Source: Termitomyces sp. T153 (taxonomy: Eukaryota; Basidiomycota; Agaricomycetes; Agaricales; Lyophyllaceae). Taken from it: a stretch of DNA of 64,000 nucleotides. The DNA is taken from the NCBI GenBank assembly GCA_018296165.2, contig JACKQL020000077.1, positions 124,001-188,000 on the forward strand, in the 5' to 3' direction. Below the pieces are notes generated by a model. The model saw nothing but the letters and a program-made list of their open reading frames with translations. It did no database searches and was not told the origin of the DNA. Shown in pieces: positions 1 to 10,038 of the stretch (within the stretch, counting starts at the first letter, position 1; each line of letters opens with the position of its first letter). A program made the translations under genes and the position numbers.

Positions 1-922
1 AAATCAAGCTCAACCCAACAACCCCAACAACAGAGCAAGAACCCCAGACCTAGGCTACGCTCCAACCCCAGAACCTGCTTCTGGTCAGTTGGGGACCTCG
101 GTCGACTCGGCCGTCACCTCCGCCCAACAAATGAAAGGGCCCCGACACCTCCAACCTGACCCCAACAACCCCGGAACAAGACCAAGACATCCCTGACCTT
201 CTAGACGGTCAGGAAAAGAATGGCTACGCACCTCCACCCTGCCACCCAAAGCACAGCCCCAAAGTTAACAAGGAGAACCATGGCACCCCAACTCTCAACA
301 AGGAACAACTCCGGACTGTGCCGCTATTTCAACACCTTCTCCCACACAATCCGGAACTCCTGACATCGAGGACCCTTGATGCTGACCTTCCCTGCATGCC
401 ACTCCCAAACCTAAACTCCACCACCAGACTCCGCCACCTCCCACAAAGGAACCCCCAGCATAGGAGCTACCCTGAACTAACTATAGGAAAAAGGACCCTA
501 TACAAAGTAGTTCCCCTAAGTACTCTAAATTTGCTGACATGTTCATATAAGGGAGGGAGAAGCCCCACCATCATCCAGAGAACGTCAATCAGCCGCTCAA
601 GCGACCTGACAACCCAAAGGGCACATGCTCCGATATCCTTAAAGGACCTCCCCCACCTGGCTCGATGACCCAAACAACCCTGCGCCAGCCCAAAACTGCC
701 CGACCCACCCCTCTGACCCACTCCGAACCCCTCGACGCAGCTCCGGACCCTGGCAACATGACTCCAGGGCCTCCGCTCCAACTCCAACATTTGATCAAGG
801 AGACCTACAGCGCCAACCCAACAACAATGCCCTGGTAGCCCCAACTCCGCAACATAAATCACCACCAGCTCCAAATCCCGCCCCTATGCCGGAATATGTC
901 CATTGAACAGGGACCACATCAT

Positions 923-1002
923 TGGAGTACCCAGAAGCAAGCCACATGCGAAGTATCCTCTTTGGAGTACCCAGAAGCAGGCCACATGTGAAGTACCCTC
1001 TC
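923..1002. repeat. Two-copy 40-bp tandem repeat
   Basis: Two adjacent 40-bp units (923-962 and 963-1002) beginning TGGAGTACCCAGAAGCA, differing at only a few C/T and A/G positions, with a partial third unit (AGAGTACCCTAAGG). It lies in the degenerate interior of the retroelement. No coding role is apparent. Confidence 0.8.
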
Positions 1003-2700
1003 CAGAGTACCCTAAGGTTGCTGACGCCCTCCCCAAAAAGATGCTGCACGCCCCAACAATAATTTGACACTGAAGGAAGTGCCGCCCACCCACAACTAGC
1101 AAAGGACATCACATGCTGTGACCCCGCCCTCGGAGTCCCAGCCCACCACCGTCCCACTCCCCTCGCCCAACACAGATCGCTCCCAACAAGAAAACAAAAA
1201 AAACTCTGGGACCCTCAAAGTAATTCCCCCAAAAGTTTCACACACCCCCAGAGAACCCAACCACAACTGATGGAGATCAACCCCGGAGCCCAAGAAATGA
1301 TGAAGTGGCCCCTCCGACTCTGCCCCGAACCCTTGAGGGACAAGAGACAACCCCCAAGGAAGCATACCAAAACCTACCCCACCCCCTCCATTCGTAGTAA
1401 CCCCTGGACCACTCCAGAACACAAGTGGAAGAATGCCCTAACCCTGTCAACAGACTAAACCCACCCCCCAACCCCCATACCAACTCCGAACCCCTGGTCC
1501 TTGCGCTGGGAATGACAGACCAACAAAATATGTTTTGGGCCTGTTTCCCCACTCCGCAACCCCCAAAGTCTTTCTGCTGGGATGATCCATTGCCAACCAG
1601 ACCCCACACTACCCCTACCAAAAGAAGCACCCCAAGCCATAGAAGACAAAAGCAATGTCACATAGGTGGCCTGGGACCCACAGACCCCAACTCTGGACCA
1701 GGAGAAACTTATGGGGACTGGTCACTCCAAATCCTGCCCCCTTGTCACCGGCACTCTGAAGCACACCAAACACCCCTGAGCACACCTGCCCATGAACACG
1801 ACCCTCTGGAGTGCGACGTTGACCAGAACCAATATTTTGGAACACAACAAAGCCCCAACCCCATGTGCCTTTCGTCGAATACAATACTCCGGAGCTCAAC
1901 AGAACCCCGCCATATGCAGCCCCACCAAAACATAGATCCCAGGGCAACCCAAGTCAAGGAATTGGATCCTCACCCTGAGGGAGTATCTCCACCCCCATGC
2001 TGACCAAACCCACAGCCCAGGATGACTGGAGAACCAGCTCCTGCCAACTTATTACAAGGACCCCCCTCCGGACCAACTATGCTGCGAGGATGAACCTTGC
2101 CCCACCAACCCCACCAATGAAGAGGGCTCCACCGCCTTTGCCACCAGTGTTGGCATAAGGGCCAGATCACAGGAAGACCTCCGTCCCTCCCGCCAACTGC
2201 ACTGACAAGAAAACCAAAGCCCCAAACTCCGCTGGACACACATGAAAGATTTTAAGGTCCGCTCTCCTGTACCAACACAGCACATGTCCCCGCTGCAGAC
2301 TGAAGAAAACCCCTACACCCCTGGTCAGAAATTCTGAGAATCAAACCCAATAACACCATCCCAAAATGCCACGGAACTCCACAGGAGAACTCCCACCACC
2401 CTCGCCAAACCTTGGGAGCCCTCCCTGCAATGCTCCACCCTGTCCCGACAAACCCCAGGACTAGCCAGCACAGACGGCACTAGCAGGCGTAACCCCCACC
2501 TCTGGATTCACTAGGGATTCAACTCCCACTCACACCCCTGCGTGTTTTGCTTACTTCGCCCTCATACAAACTAAAACCTCACTTCACACACCCAGGGACC
2601 AAGAAAAGAACATGTTTGTGTACAAAAATTATATATATATACAAGGCGAGGGAGGCAGCAAGTCCGAAAGCAACAAGAAACGGGGCCCGCACCCACCCCC

Positions 2701-4076
2701 TCACTCCCTCCCCAGATCCCCTGGCAACCCTATCCCTAGATCGACTTCCATCTGGGCCCACACCACCACCAAGACCTCCACCAACCCCGGCAATGCCTCC
2801 CCCGCATCAACCACCACCTCCCACCACGACCCTGGGGCCACTGCATTGCGTCGCTGATGCCCCACCAGCAACCTCTCCAATCGCGCCATCCCCTGCTGCA
2901 ACTCCGGGGGCTGAACCGCGGACCCCTGCATCAACCCGTCCTGAATTGACAGGTGGAGGCACCGTCCAGGAGGACCCGATGCTCCCACACCCAGCCTAAC
3001 CCCAGAAAATGAACTGTCAGTAACAAACGGAGTAGCGGAAGACCACTCATGAAGGATCCCCGTGCACCCTGAAGCATCCTTGTTGGCCAACCAATCCTCC
3101 CTCCGCCTCGCCGCCTCCAGCTCCACCCACAGCGCATCCCCCCCCGGAACTCGTCCTTGCCCTTCTGCTTTCCCTGCGGGCTGCCCCTCCATCTGCGTCA
3201 GATGCTCCTGCAAGCCCCGCACCTCTAACGCTCACTCCATCGCCACGTGCACCAATGTGTTCCTTTCCTGCTCCATCACATCTTTCTCTGTCCGCGCTGC
3301 ATCACGGTCCTTCCTTGCCTGTCGGAGCTCACCCTCCCATGCTGCCAACAACGTCATCAAAGCCTCCACCTGCTTGCGAAGGAAGACCTCCGTGATTGAA
3401 GGAATAGGCGTGGGGGGACTTGACGACCGTTCCAAGGGAACGCCCAGGGTAGGAGAAAAGAGGAGAGACTCTGGAGGCTCCGCTGACGGCTTGCACCCAT
3501 GCAGCCTCTTGCTGGGTCCCACCCCCAAGGATGGGGAGGCGTGGTGCTTCCCATGAATCACTGCTGAGGATGCCCCCTTTTCCCGACCACCCCGCAAAAA
3601 CCCTGCCTTCCCTGCAGACCGCCCCATGCTCCCCTCCTTTGGCAATGCAGGACAAAACTTGGTCCGCTTTGGGACCCCCGGGGAATCCACCACCACCACC
3701 ATGGATGACTCTACAAAAACCCTGTCAGTCATCCCAAGAAGACAAGTCGACACCATTTACAACTCCGGTCCCTGGCACTAGCATGGCACCGACACTCAAA
3801 CTCCTCCCCCCCACTGTCATACACCACCACCTTGTCCAAATCAGAAAGCCACGGAGCGGGGGAGACTACTGGAATGCTGGGGGAAGACATGACAAAATTT
3901 GGGAAATCCCGGGGTACATCCAAGGCTTTTAATTGACTGAAGAGAACCCTGACGAAGCAGTGGCCGCACTTCGACTTCGTCTCCCACACCACTATCACTC
4001 GCTGCGGACTGATCAATATTGCTTGGCTTTGACTCCCATGCCCCTGCCGATCCCTGACCTGCTCCCCGCATCTCAA
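2701..4076 (-). pseudogene. Antisense cysteine-motif/coiled-coil ORF of family A (copy 1)
   Basis: A minus-strand reading frame that runs opposite to the transcription direction of its own retroelement. 4,076-3,729 carries CX2C-type motifs (KCGHC; CRC ... CKWC). 3,756-2,701 is one frame broken only by a TGA at 3,232-3,234. It has a Pro/Ser-rich stretch followed by a heptad-like coiled coil rich in R, E, K and Q (LRKQVEALMTLLAAWE, ARKDRDAARTEKD) and then LQEHLTQMEG and RRREDWLANKDASG. The same order of segments occurs on the plus strand at 10,039-11,400. I do not recognise a named family. It could be an accessory structural (Gag-like) protein or a captured gene. One frameshift and one stop make this copy broken. 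Confidence 0.55.
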
Positions 4077-4090
4077 AGGGTCTCAATGCT

Positions 4091-4103
4091 GAAGGGCGGG
4101 TGA
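4091..4103 (+). promoter_or_regulatory. Polypurine tract before 3' LTR
   Basis: The purine-rich run GAAGGGCGGGTGA ends exactly where the LTR begins (TGTCACGACC). The right-edge copy has the same arrangement inverted (63,928 onward: TCACCCCTCCTTC). Position and composition fit the plus-strand primer of an LTR retroelement and fix the sense direction as plus. Confidence 0.65.
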
Positions 4104-5294
4104 TGTCACGACCCATCCCCTGGACCCCCGCACATCGTCCAGCAACCTCCCATTCCCCAAAACCCCCGATGCTCCGCCAAACTTCCACCCATGCCCCACG
4201 CCTATTTTGATTAGCCCCGACGCACCCTCGGCTAACTCCAATGCCTCCCCGGCTAACTCCGATGGCCCCCTGGCCAACTTCGATGCCTTCCCCACAGCCA
4301 CTGACACTTACCCTGGATCTTCTGAACCCCGAGAACCACCCCCGCTGTTCCTGGTCTTTGCCACCCATCATCAACTCAACACCCTAGCTCCTCCGACCCA
4401 TTCTGGAGTATCACGACAACCTCAGAGTGACCTGCATTCCCAAGTGATCCCATCAACATATCAACATGGCCCGACCCTTGATCACAACCGACACCTGCCA
4501 ACTCCATTGAGCTCTGCCAAGCCCTGCCGCCACAGCTGACGTACTCCAAAGTTCTCCAGTAATCAGTATATAAGACGTCGAGTAGCTCTTCATACTCTAG
4601 TCTTGATATTACCTACCTATTGTTAATGTTACCTATGGTCTGATTGTTTTCTTTCTCATGTTCCATGTTCCATGTCTTGTTTTCCTTACTCTCAGTCTCC
4701 CAGTCTTATCTCAGTCTCCCAGTCTTATCTCAGTCTCCTGGTCTTGTCTTGTCTCCATTTTGTTATCATTCTCGTTATCGTTTCATATCTCCATGTGAAT
4801 CTATTCTTGTTCCATCTTGACTCCATTTCATTTCATCTGATGCTGTCTTGATGACTCTGTCCGGCCGTTGTGCCCAAGTCTTCCTCAACCTTAACGACCT
4901 CATGAACTCCACAATTATGATTACGAACCCTGACACTCTTTCACCAGATCCAAACCTCGCTCTTTGCTCGGTTCTGGACTCCATCAACCCCAATTGATCT
5001 TCCATCAAACCCCAGCTCTGCTCCCATTGATTGCATAGCCTCCTACCCCTTCACATCCACAAATCTCCCATACGGTCTTCTGCCTGAACCCCACCAAGCC
5101 CGTCCCGTTTCCTCACAATCCAACTTCTCCGGACCTCCCTGGACCTGTTCGGATCACATCCCACCAACTATCTGCACAAGCAATCAGTGTCCAGAACACT
5201 TTTGAGTGTCCAGTTGCCAGTGCAAGGGGATCACACCTGCCTAGTAAGGACTCGCCCAGTGCAGCTGAGCCCCCATGATCAGTGGAACCTGACA
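4104..5294 (+). mobile_element. Family A 3' LTR (young, CpG-retaining)
   Basis: This 1,191-bp LTR runs TGTCACGACC ... GAACCTGACA. A TATA box (TATATAAG, 4,567-4,574) is followed 32 nt later by AGTCTTGATATTA (4,599-4,611), the predicted transcript start. Its right end breaks the integrase frame of the family B element at 5,295, so the element inserted into that gene. The left side is element interior and a purine tract, so this is a 3' LTR and not a solo LTR. It is close to the solo LTR at 36,669-37,860 and still has many CpGs. Confidence 0.9.
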
Positions 5295-5498
5295 GGTGCC
5301 TACATATCAGAAGATCTGTAGCCACCAATAGTTCCAGGATATAAGCTCTAGCGTCTTCCACCTTCCAGGATGTCCAGCTGCCCAGGAGTTGTGATGTTGT
5401 TCTACAATGCACCAGCAAAGTTCTGGAATGTTAGGCACATAAATGCATCCTCTGAAGGTCAGCAGCCCATCCTGAAGACCCCACTCATCTGCATGCAC
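5295..5498 (-). pseudogene. Integrase N-terminal zinc-binding region (family B), interrupted
   Basis: The minus frame reads VPNIPELCWCIVEQHHNSW and then AAGHPGRWKTLELISWNYWW, typical of the HHCC zinc-binding segment of gypsy integrases (usually ...H...H....GHPG...T..L....YWWP). Downstream the frame ends abruptly at the family A LTR boundary (5,294/5,295). The DDE core is therefore missing from this window. Confidence 0.75.
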
Positions 5499-5813
5499 TG
5501 ACTTGACTCCACTTGCCCATCAAGCTTGTAGGGCCTGTGCAGCCTAGGCAACTGCATCCTCCTGTGCACCCTCCCAGTTCCCTCATTGGATGTCCCTAAG
5601 AATGTTTGCATCATCTCCCTGAGCCACAATCCCTTCTAGCACATGGATGGAAAAGAGCTCTGGCTTGAGGAGGACAATTTTGTCATTATCTCCTGCTCCA
5701 GTGCCATGGTCAGCCCACCTGAACAGTGTGTCCAGTTTGCCCATGCTCTGTCCTGGTTTGTGATGCAGTGAGAAGTCAAAGTTGGCCAGATACAGAAACT
5801 ACCAAGCTTGATG

Positions 5814-6131
5814 TCAATTAAGTTTCTTAGTGGAATGGAAGTACTCCAGGTTCTTATAGTCTGTCCAGACTTCAAACTTATGCCATGCACCCTCAAGGAA
5901 ATGCCACCATTCTTCAAAGGACTGAATAATTGCCAGCATCTCCTTGTCATGGATCTCATAGTTCTGTTCCACCACATTAAGGCTCTTGGAGTAGAAGGCT
6001 ACTGGATGCCATTTGCCATTCTCTTTTGACTGCTGGAAGAGGACTGCCCCTGTAGCAAAGTCTGAGCTATCTGCTTCCACATGGAATGGAGCATCATTGT
6101 CAGGGAACAGGAGGACTGGCTTTGAGGTCAC
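5814..6131 (-). pseudogene. RNase H domain (family B)
   Basis: Reads PFHVEADSSDFATGAVLFQQ, HPVAFYSKSLN, NYEIHDKEMLAIIQSFEEW and FEVWTDYKNLEYF, the typical Ty3/gypsy RNase H pattern (D..D....G.VL, A..S..L, E.L.I......W, TDH..L). The frame is open over 106 residues but is separated from the RT frame by stops and shifts. Confidence 0.85.
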
Positions 6132-6215
6132 AGATTGCTTGAGGGCATCAAAGGCAGCTTGCTGTAGGGGCTTCCACCACCATGCAGTATCCTTAACTGT
6201 GAGGTCAAAGAGGGG

Positions 6216-6599
6216 TCATGAATTCTGTATAAACCTCTGATAGAAATTGACAAACCCAAAAAAGGCCTGAACTTCCTTCTTGTTCCTTGGCTCAGGCCAC
6301 TCTGCTACCCCTGCCACTTTAATGGGGTCCATCTCAGCCATTCCATGCAAAATGATCAAACCCAGGTACTCCACTTTAGTCTGTTCAAATTCGCACTTCT
6401 CAGGCTTTAAATAGAGCTGGTATTGGCAGAGGCATTCCAAGACCATGTGTGTGACCTGGCAATGCTCCTCCCAAGTTCTTGTATAGATGAGGATATTGTC
6501 AAGATACATACAGACAACACCTTCAGCAATCAGATCATGGAAAATGTCATTCATCATAGTCTGAAAGGTGGCTGGACTATTGGTGAGACCAAAGAACAT
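6216..6599 (-). pseudogene. Reverse transcriptase palm (family B) with YLDN
   Basis: Open segment with FGLTNSPATFQTMMNDIF, followed by CMYLDNILIYT, LKPEKCEF and VEYLGLIIL. The catalytic motif is YLDN instead of YLDD (codons at 6,494-6,505), which removes an essential aspartate; a single G-to-A change explains it. Upstream finger segments (6,600-6,990) are recognisable but split over frames. Confidence 0.85.
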
Positions 6600-6998
6600 T
6601 ACCAGAGGTTCAAAGAGCCCACGATTAGTTTGGAATGCTGCCTTCCACTCATCCCCTTCTTTGATGCATACATTGTTGTAACCCTAGTGGACATCCAACT
6701 TAGTGAAATAGCATGCACCTCAAAGGTTGTTGACAAGTTCTGAGATGAGTGGCAAAGGATAGCAGTTCTTCACTGTCATCGCATTCAGGACACAATAATC
6801 CTGAATCAGCTGAAGAGACCCATCCTTCTTCTTAGTAAAGAAGACTGGGGAGGCCATTGGAGACTTGGAGGGTCATATTTGTCCTAAGCTAAGATTCTCC
6901 TGCAGAAAAGTGTCCAACTCATCCTATTCATGGGATGCAAGTGGATAGACCTTGCAACTGGAGGGCTCTGCATCTGGTATCAGCTCAATTGCATGATC

Positions 6999-7667
6999 CT
7001 ACTGCTTGTGCTCTGGAAGTGAATCAAAGGAGGCCTTAGAGAATACATCCTCAAAGTCATGGAGGTGATTGGGAACAGTGCTATGGAAAGGCTTGGGCTG
7101 TGAATTTGCTGCAAATGCCTCAGCCAGATGCTGGGAAGTTGTCTGACTGGCCTGAATCTCTGCCACTGTAGGAGGGGGGCAGAGGGTTGTAGCATAGATC
7201 CAATCACCCACCTCTATGGTCTCATCTGGGGACTCTGCATCTGGAGTACGGGTCCATTCTCCTTCACCTTCCTCTTCCTCTGGAAATTCACACCCAACAC
7301 CTTGGACATCCTTATAGAGGGCCTCTCTATGAGGGAATGCCAGAGGGGAGGGACTCGGGAGGTCAAGATCAGCATAAGGGAGATGCCCAGCACAACAAGC
7401 ATGCACAGCAGCATACTCACAAACTTTGGCTCTCTGCTCTTTATAGGCTTGTTCTGCACAGGTAATGCAGCGATGTGGGCAATGACTCATCTTCACCTCA
7501 CCTTTAGTCCAGTCAATCTCTGGATTGTGTTCACATAGCCAGGTGAACCCCAAGATCATGTCTTGCTTTCCCAAACCAGTGATGGCAAAAGCAGCTCGCT
7601 CTGAGTGGTCTTGGTAGTGGAGGACCAGGTCTACTACAGAGTGAATAGAGCCAGCTTCATTGAGCAT
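6999..7667 (-). pseudogene. Aspartic protease and linker to RT (family B)
   Basis: A 222-residue open segment. It includes DMILGFTWLCEHNPEIDW, the conserved C-terminal part of gypsy retropepsins, then a Pro/Glu-rich linker and HDFEDVFSKASFDSLPEHK, the usual lead into RT. The catalytic D(S/T)G region falls just upstream (about 7,700-7,780) in another frame. The start at 7,667 is only the first Met after a break. Confidence 0.75.
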
Positions 7668-7839
7668 GCCATCAACATTGTATACAGGGTTAGGACAAGA
7701 AAGGGGGTGAGTGGTCAGGCAGTGTCATTGCATGTAGTCAGTGTCAAGGAAGAGGCCTGTTGCACCACTGTCAAGGAGGGCAACCACACTTTGGGTCTGC
7801 TAGGTGTCTGTCATCTCAATTTCCACATGTAGCTTCAGG

Positions 7840-9367
7840 AAGTTGGTAGAAGGGGTGGAAGCAACAACATAATGATGAGGGAGGCAGCATTCTCATGCAG
7901 GGATCCAAAGGTGTGGGCTGGGGAGTGTGCTTCTGGCTGAGACTTTAGCTGGAGGGGGAGTTTATACATCTGAGGAGGGGCATATTGTTTTGGGCATAGT
8001 ATCAACAATGGCAACAGATATATCGGATTCTATGGACAGGGGAGCAAAACAATGAGTACTGGGCAATGGGGGCATACTGGTTATCCATTGTCCTTTTAAA
8101 AATCCTCAGAATCTGTAGGAACCTCCTCCAATCCATTGGCCACTTCCTCAGAATGGACAGCAATAGGTGTGTCTGGAGAGGGAGTTCCTGTGGCATTCTG
8201 GGCTGCAAGGAGTTGGATGAGTAGCTCTTCTTGCTCTGATGCTAACAAGTAGCGAACTTCTAGCCTTGAGGACAGTAATGGGCAAAATGACCTGTCTTCC
8301 CACAGTGTTGACACAGCAAGGGGTGGTGGACTGCTGTTGGGAAGCATCAACATTCATTGGGACTTCTTGGAGTAGAGAGTGCAGGAGAGCAACATGAGGC
8401 ATGAAGAAAGGAGCTGCACCTGGTTGTGAGGATGCTGGTGCAGGTGCAGAAGAGGGAGCTTGGGAGGTGAACCCTCCATAAGAAAAGGGGAAGGTCAAGG
8501 GTTGCATCTACCACAGCTCACATTGCAGTTCCATGAGCTGCCACTGCTCATGTGCCACCTTATACTAGGTATTGACATGCTCATCATCTGGGCGCCCCTC
8601 TGCCATGCTGTCTATACAATCCCTGAGTGAGGGGTGGAGTCTGTTATGGAAGGTTAGGCAGAGTTGTAGACTGTCTGGATATCCAGCCTGTTCAACTAAG
8701 GCATGGAAGAAGTCAATATACTTATCAAGTGACTGCTTTTTTTGACCATACTGAGTTTGGTCTCAAAGAGAAAGCGCTGCAGTTTTGGCAGGGTCTAGGG
8801 GGAAGAACTCTGCTTGGAACTCCTTCTCTAACACTGTCCAGCTAGAGAAACTCTCCACTCCTCCTGGGCATTGGAAGATATGCAGTGCATAAGTTGAGGC
8901 TTGACCAGCCTTCATGTAGGAGAGGACTCAGGCAATTTTCAAGGCATCTGAGGTAAAGGCTTCACTACTCAGCTGGATATAGGTAATGCAGGACTGGAGG
9001 AAATGTTCTCCAGCCTTACAATCTCCATCATATATATCAGGAAGTGCAGGACGAGGGAGTTTGGAACAAGGAGCTGAAAGGCCTAAGCCAGATGCAGACA
9101 CAAACCATTCTGCAGCAGCTGAAGCCAACAAGCCTAAGCTAGGTGCAGATACAAACTGTTCTGCATCTGCTGGGGGCATCAAAGGAGTGGTAGGAGCAAG
9201 GGGGAGACATTCCAGAAGGGCTTGTAGAGAAAGGGACACTGCTTCAGTAGTTTGATGGAGTCCAGTGAGTTCAGCTGTGTGAGAAGTAAGGGAGGCTTGG
9301 GTAAGTTGAACCTGTGTCTCCAGGGACAGCAAACAACTCCAGGCATCATCCTGGGGGCTTGAAGCAT
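7840..9367 (-). pseudogene. Gag with CCHC zinc knuckle (family B)
   Basis: The N-terminal segment (9,332-8,928) has a predicted helical stretch and then RPALPDIYDGDCKAGEHFL, the start of the retrotransposon Gag domain. Further down, at 8,313-8,272, one frame reads CQHCGKTGHFAHYC, a CX2CX4HX4C zinc knuckle. Several stops and frameshifts separate the blocks. In life it would form the particle shell and package RNA. Confidence 0.75.
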
Positions 9368-9503
9368 CAGGGGGAGGTGCTGGAGGGGTTGGCTAGGTCA
9401 TAAGAAGGGCACAGGGCACTAAGACACTAGTGGGGGAGAGACTTTTTGAGGAACAAAGTAGAAGCTCAAGTAACCAAAAAGGGGGCTCCCAGACTAAATC
9501 TAG

Positions 9504-9514
9504 AGACTTGTTCT
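9504..9514 (-). promoter_or_regulatory. Putative self-priming primer-binding site (family B)
   Basis: Two bases inside the 5' LTR the minus strand reads AGAACAAGTCT. This is the exact reverse complement of AGACTTGTTCT inside the same LTR (9,651-9,641, minus), so the transcript could fold back and prime itself. No PBS of the common tRNA type (starting TGG) is seen at this place. Confidence 0.5.
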
Positions 9515-9516
9515 GC

Positions 9517-9957
9517 TGTAAGGGCAACCTCTGGAGGCTGTGGCTCAATCACACAGCTGGCAAAGGGAAATCTAAAGTCTATTTAGTACTGTACAGTGTT
9601 TACTGAAATAACTACTCACCTGGCAAAGGGAAATCCAAAGAGAACAAGTCTGGGGATCCTCTAGGCCAGGTGTGATGCTTCAGAGGCTTCAGAAGCATGA
9701 GAAACAACTGTACAGTATGACAGAGAAAAAAGACACAAGTGATGTGTCAGCAATTGGTCAGCAGTTACATAAGCCAGTGGCAGTATCAAAGGGGCCACAC
9801 TTGTCTGAATTATTGACAGAGAACCAGTGCAGCCTGAGGGCTGAAACTAGGACAAATAGATAGGGAAAAGGAAGGAGAATAAAGGAAAACTATGATGGAG
9901 CAAATCTGACAAGAACTGGAGAAGGAGAAGGGGAAACAAATGAGATGTCCCCTGACA
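9517..9957 (-). mobile_element. Family B 5' LTR
   Basis: This 441-bp LTR reads on the minus strand TGTCAGGGGACATC ... TTGCCCTTACA. The same two ends define the solo LTR at 43,167-43,707 and the right end of the fragment at 47,300-47,514. It sits directly upstream of the family B gag and shares its orientation, so it is the 5' LTR. Confidence 0.8.
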
Positions 9958-10036
9958 ATAAGCATAGGACATTGCATCCACCTAGTAAGGACTTACTCAG
10001 TTAAGTTGAGCTCTTATGGTTAGCAGAACCTGACAG
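9958..10036 (+). mobile_element. Family A LTR fragment, U5 end
   Basis: The last 79 bp of a plus-sense family A LTR (CCTAGTAAGGACT ... CAGAACCTGACA). The rest of it was displaced leftward by the family B insertion, whose LTR ends at 9,957. The sequence after 10,036 belongs to the antisense ORF of the next family A copy, so this LTR had itself inserted there. Confidence 0.75.
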
Positions 10037-10038
10037 AT

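Larger units (their letters stand above)
1..4103 (+). mobile_element. Family A LTR retroelement, internal region (degenerate)
   Basis: Internal part of a plus-sense family A element whose 3' LTR follows directly. At about 480-620 the plus strand reads, with frameshifts, like the protease-RT linker of the better copy at 40,700 (KVVPL, then KYSKFADMF, against KVVPLEYHEFADVF there), so a decayed pol fragment is present in the sense direction. From about 620 to 2,690 I recognise no protein domain; the strand is very C-rich and low in complexity. The last 100 bases (CATGCCCCTGCC ... CTCAATGCTGAAGG) match the inverted end at 63,928-64,000, which marks the common 3' end next to the polypurine tract. 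The 5' part lies left of the window. Orientation follows from the LTR layout, not from long ORFs. Confidence 0.6.
5295..9957 (-). mobile_element. Family B Ty3/gypsy retrotransposon, 3' truncated
   Basis: Minus-strand element with 5' LTR at 9,957-9,517, then gag, zinc knuckle, protease, RT, RNase H and the start of integrase, the canonical Ty3/gypsy order. The frame is cut inside integrase at 5,295 by the family A element; the rest of integrase and the 3' LTR must lie left of the window. CpG is strongly depleted and many stops and frameshifts are present, so it is an old, inactive copy. Its right end lies inside a family A LTR, whose last 79 bp follow at 9,958-10,036. Confidence 0.85.

Noticed and set aside
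1425..2003. 192-codon plus-strand frame
   Set aside because: Its composition is simply that of the C-rich strand (Pro, Thr, His), with no motif. It lies in a degenerate retroelement interior where many frames stay open by chance.
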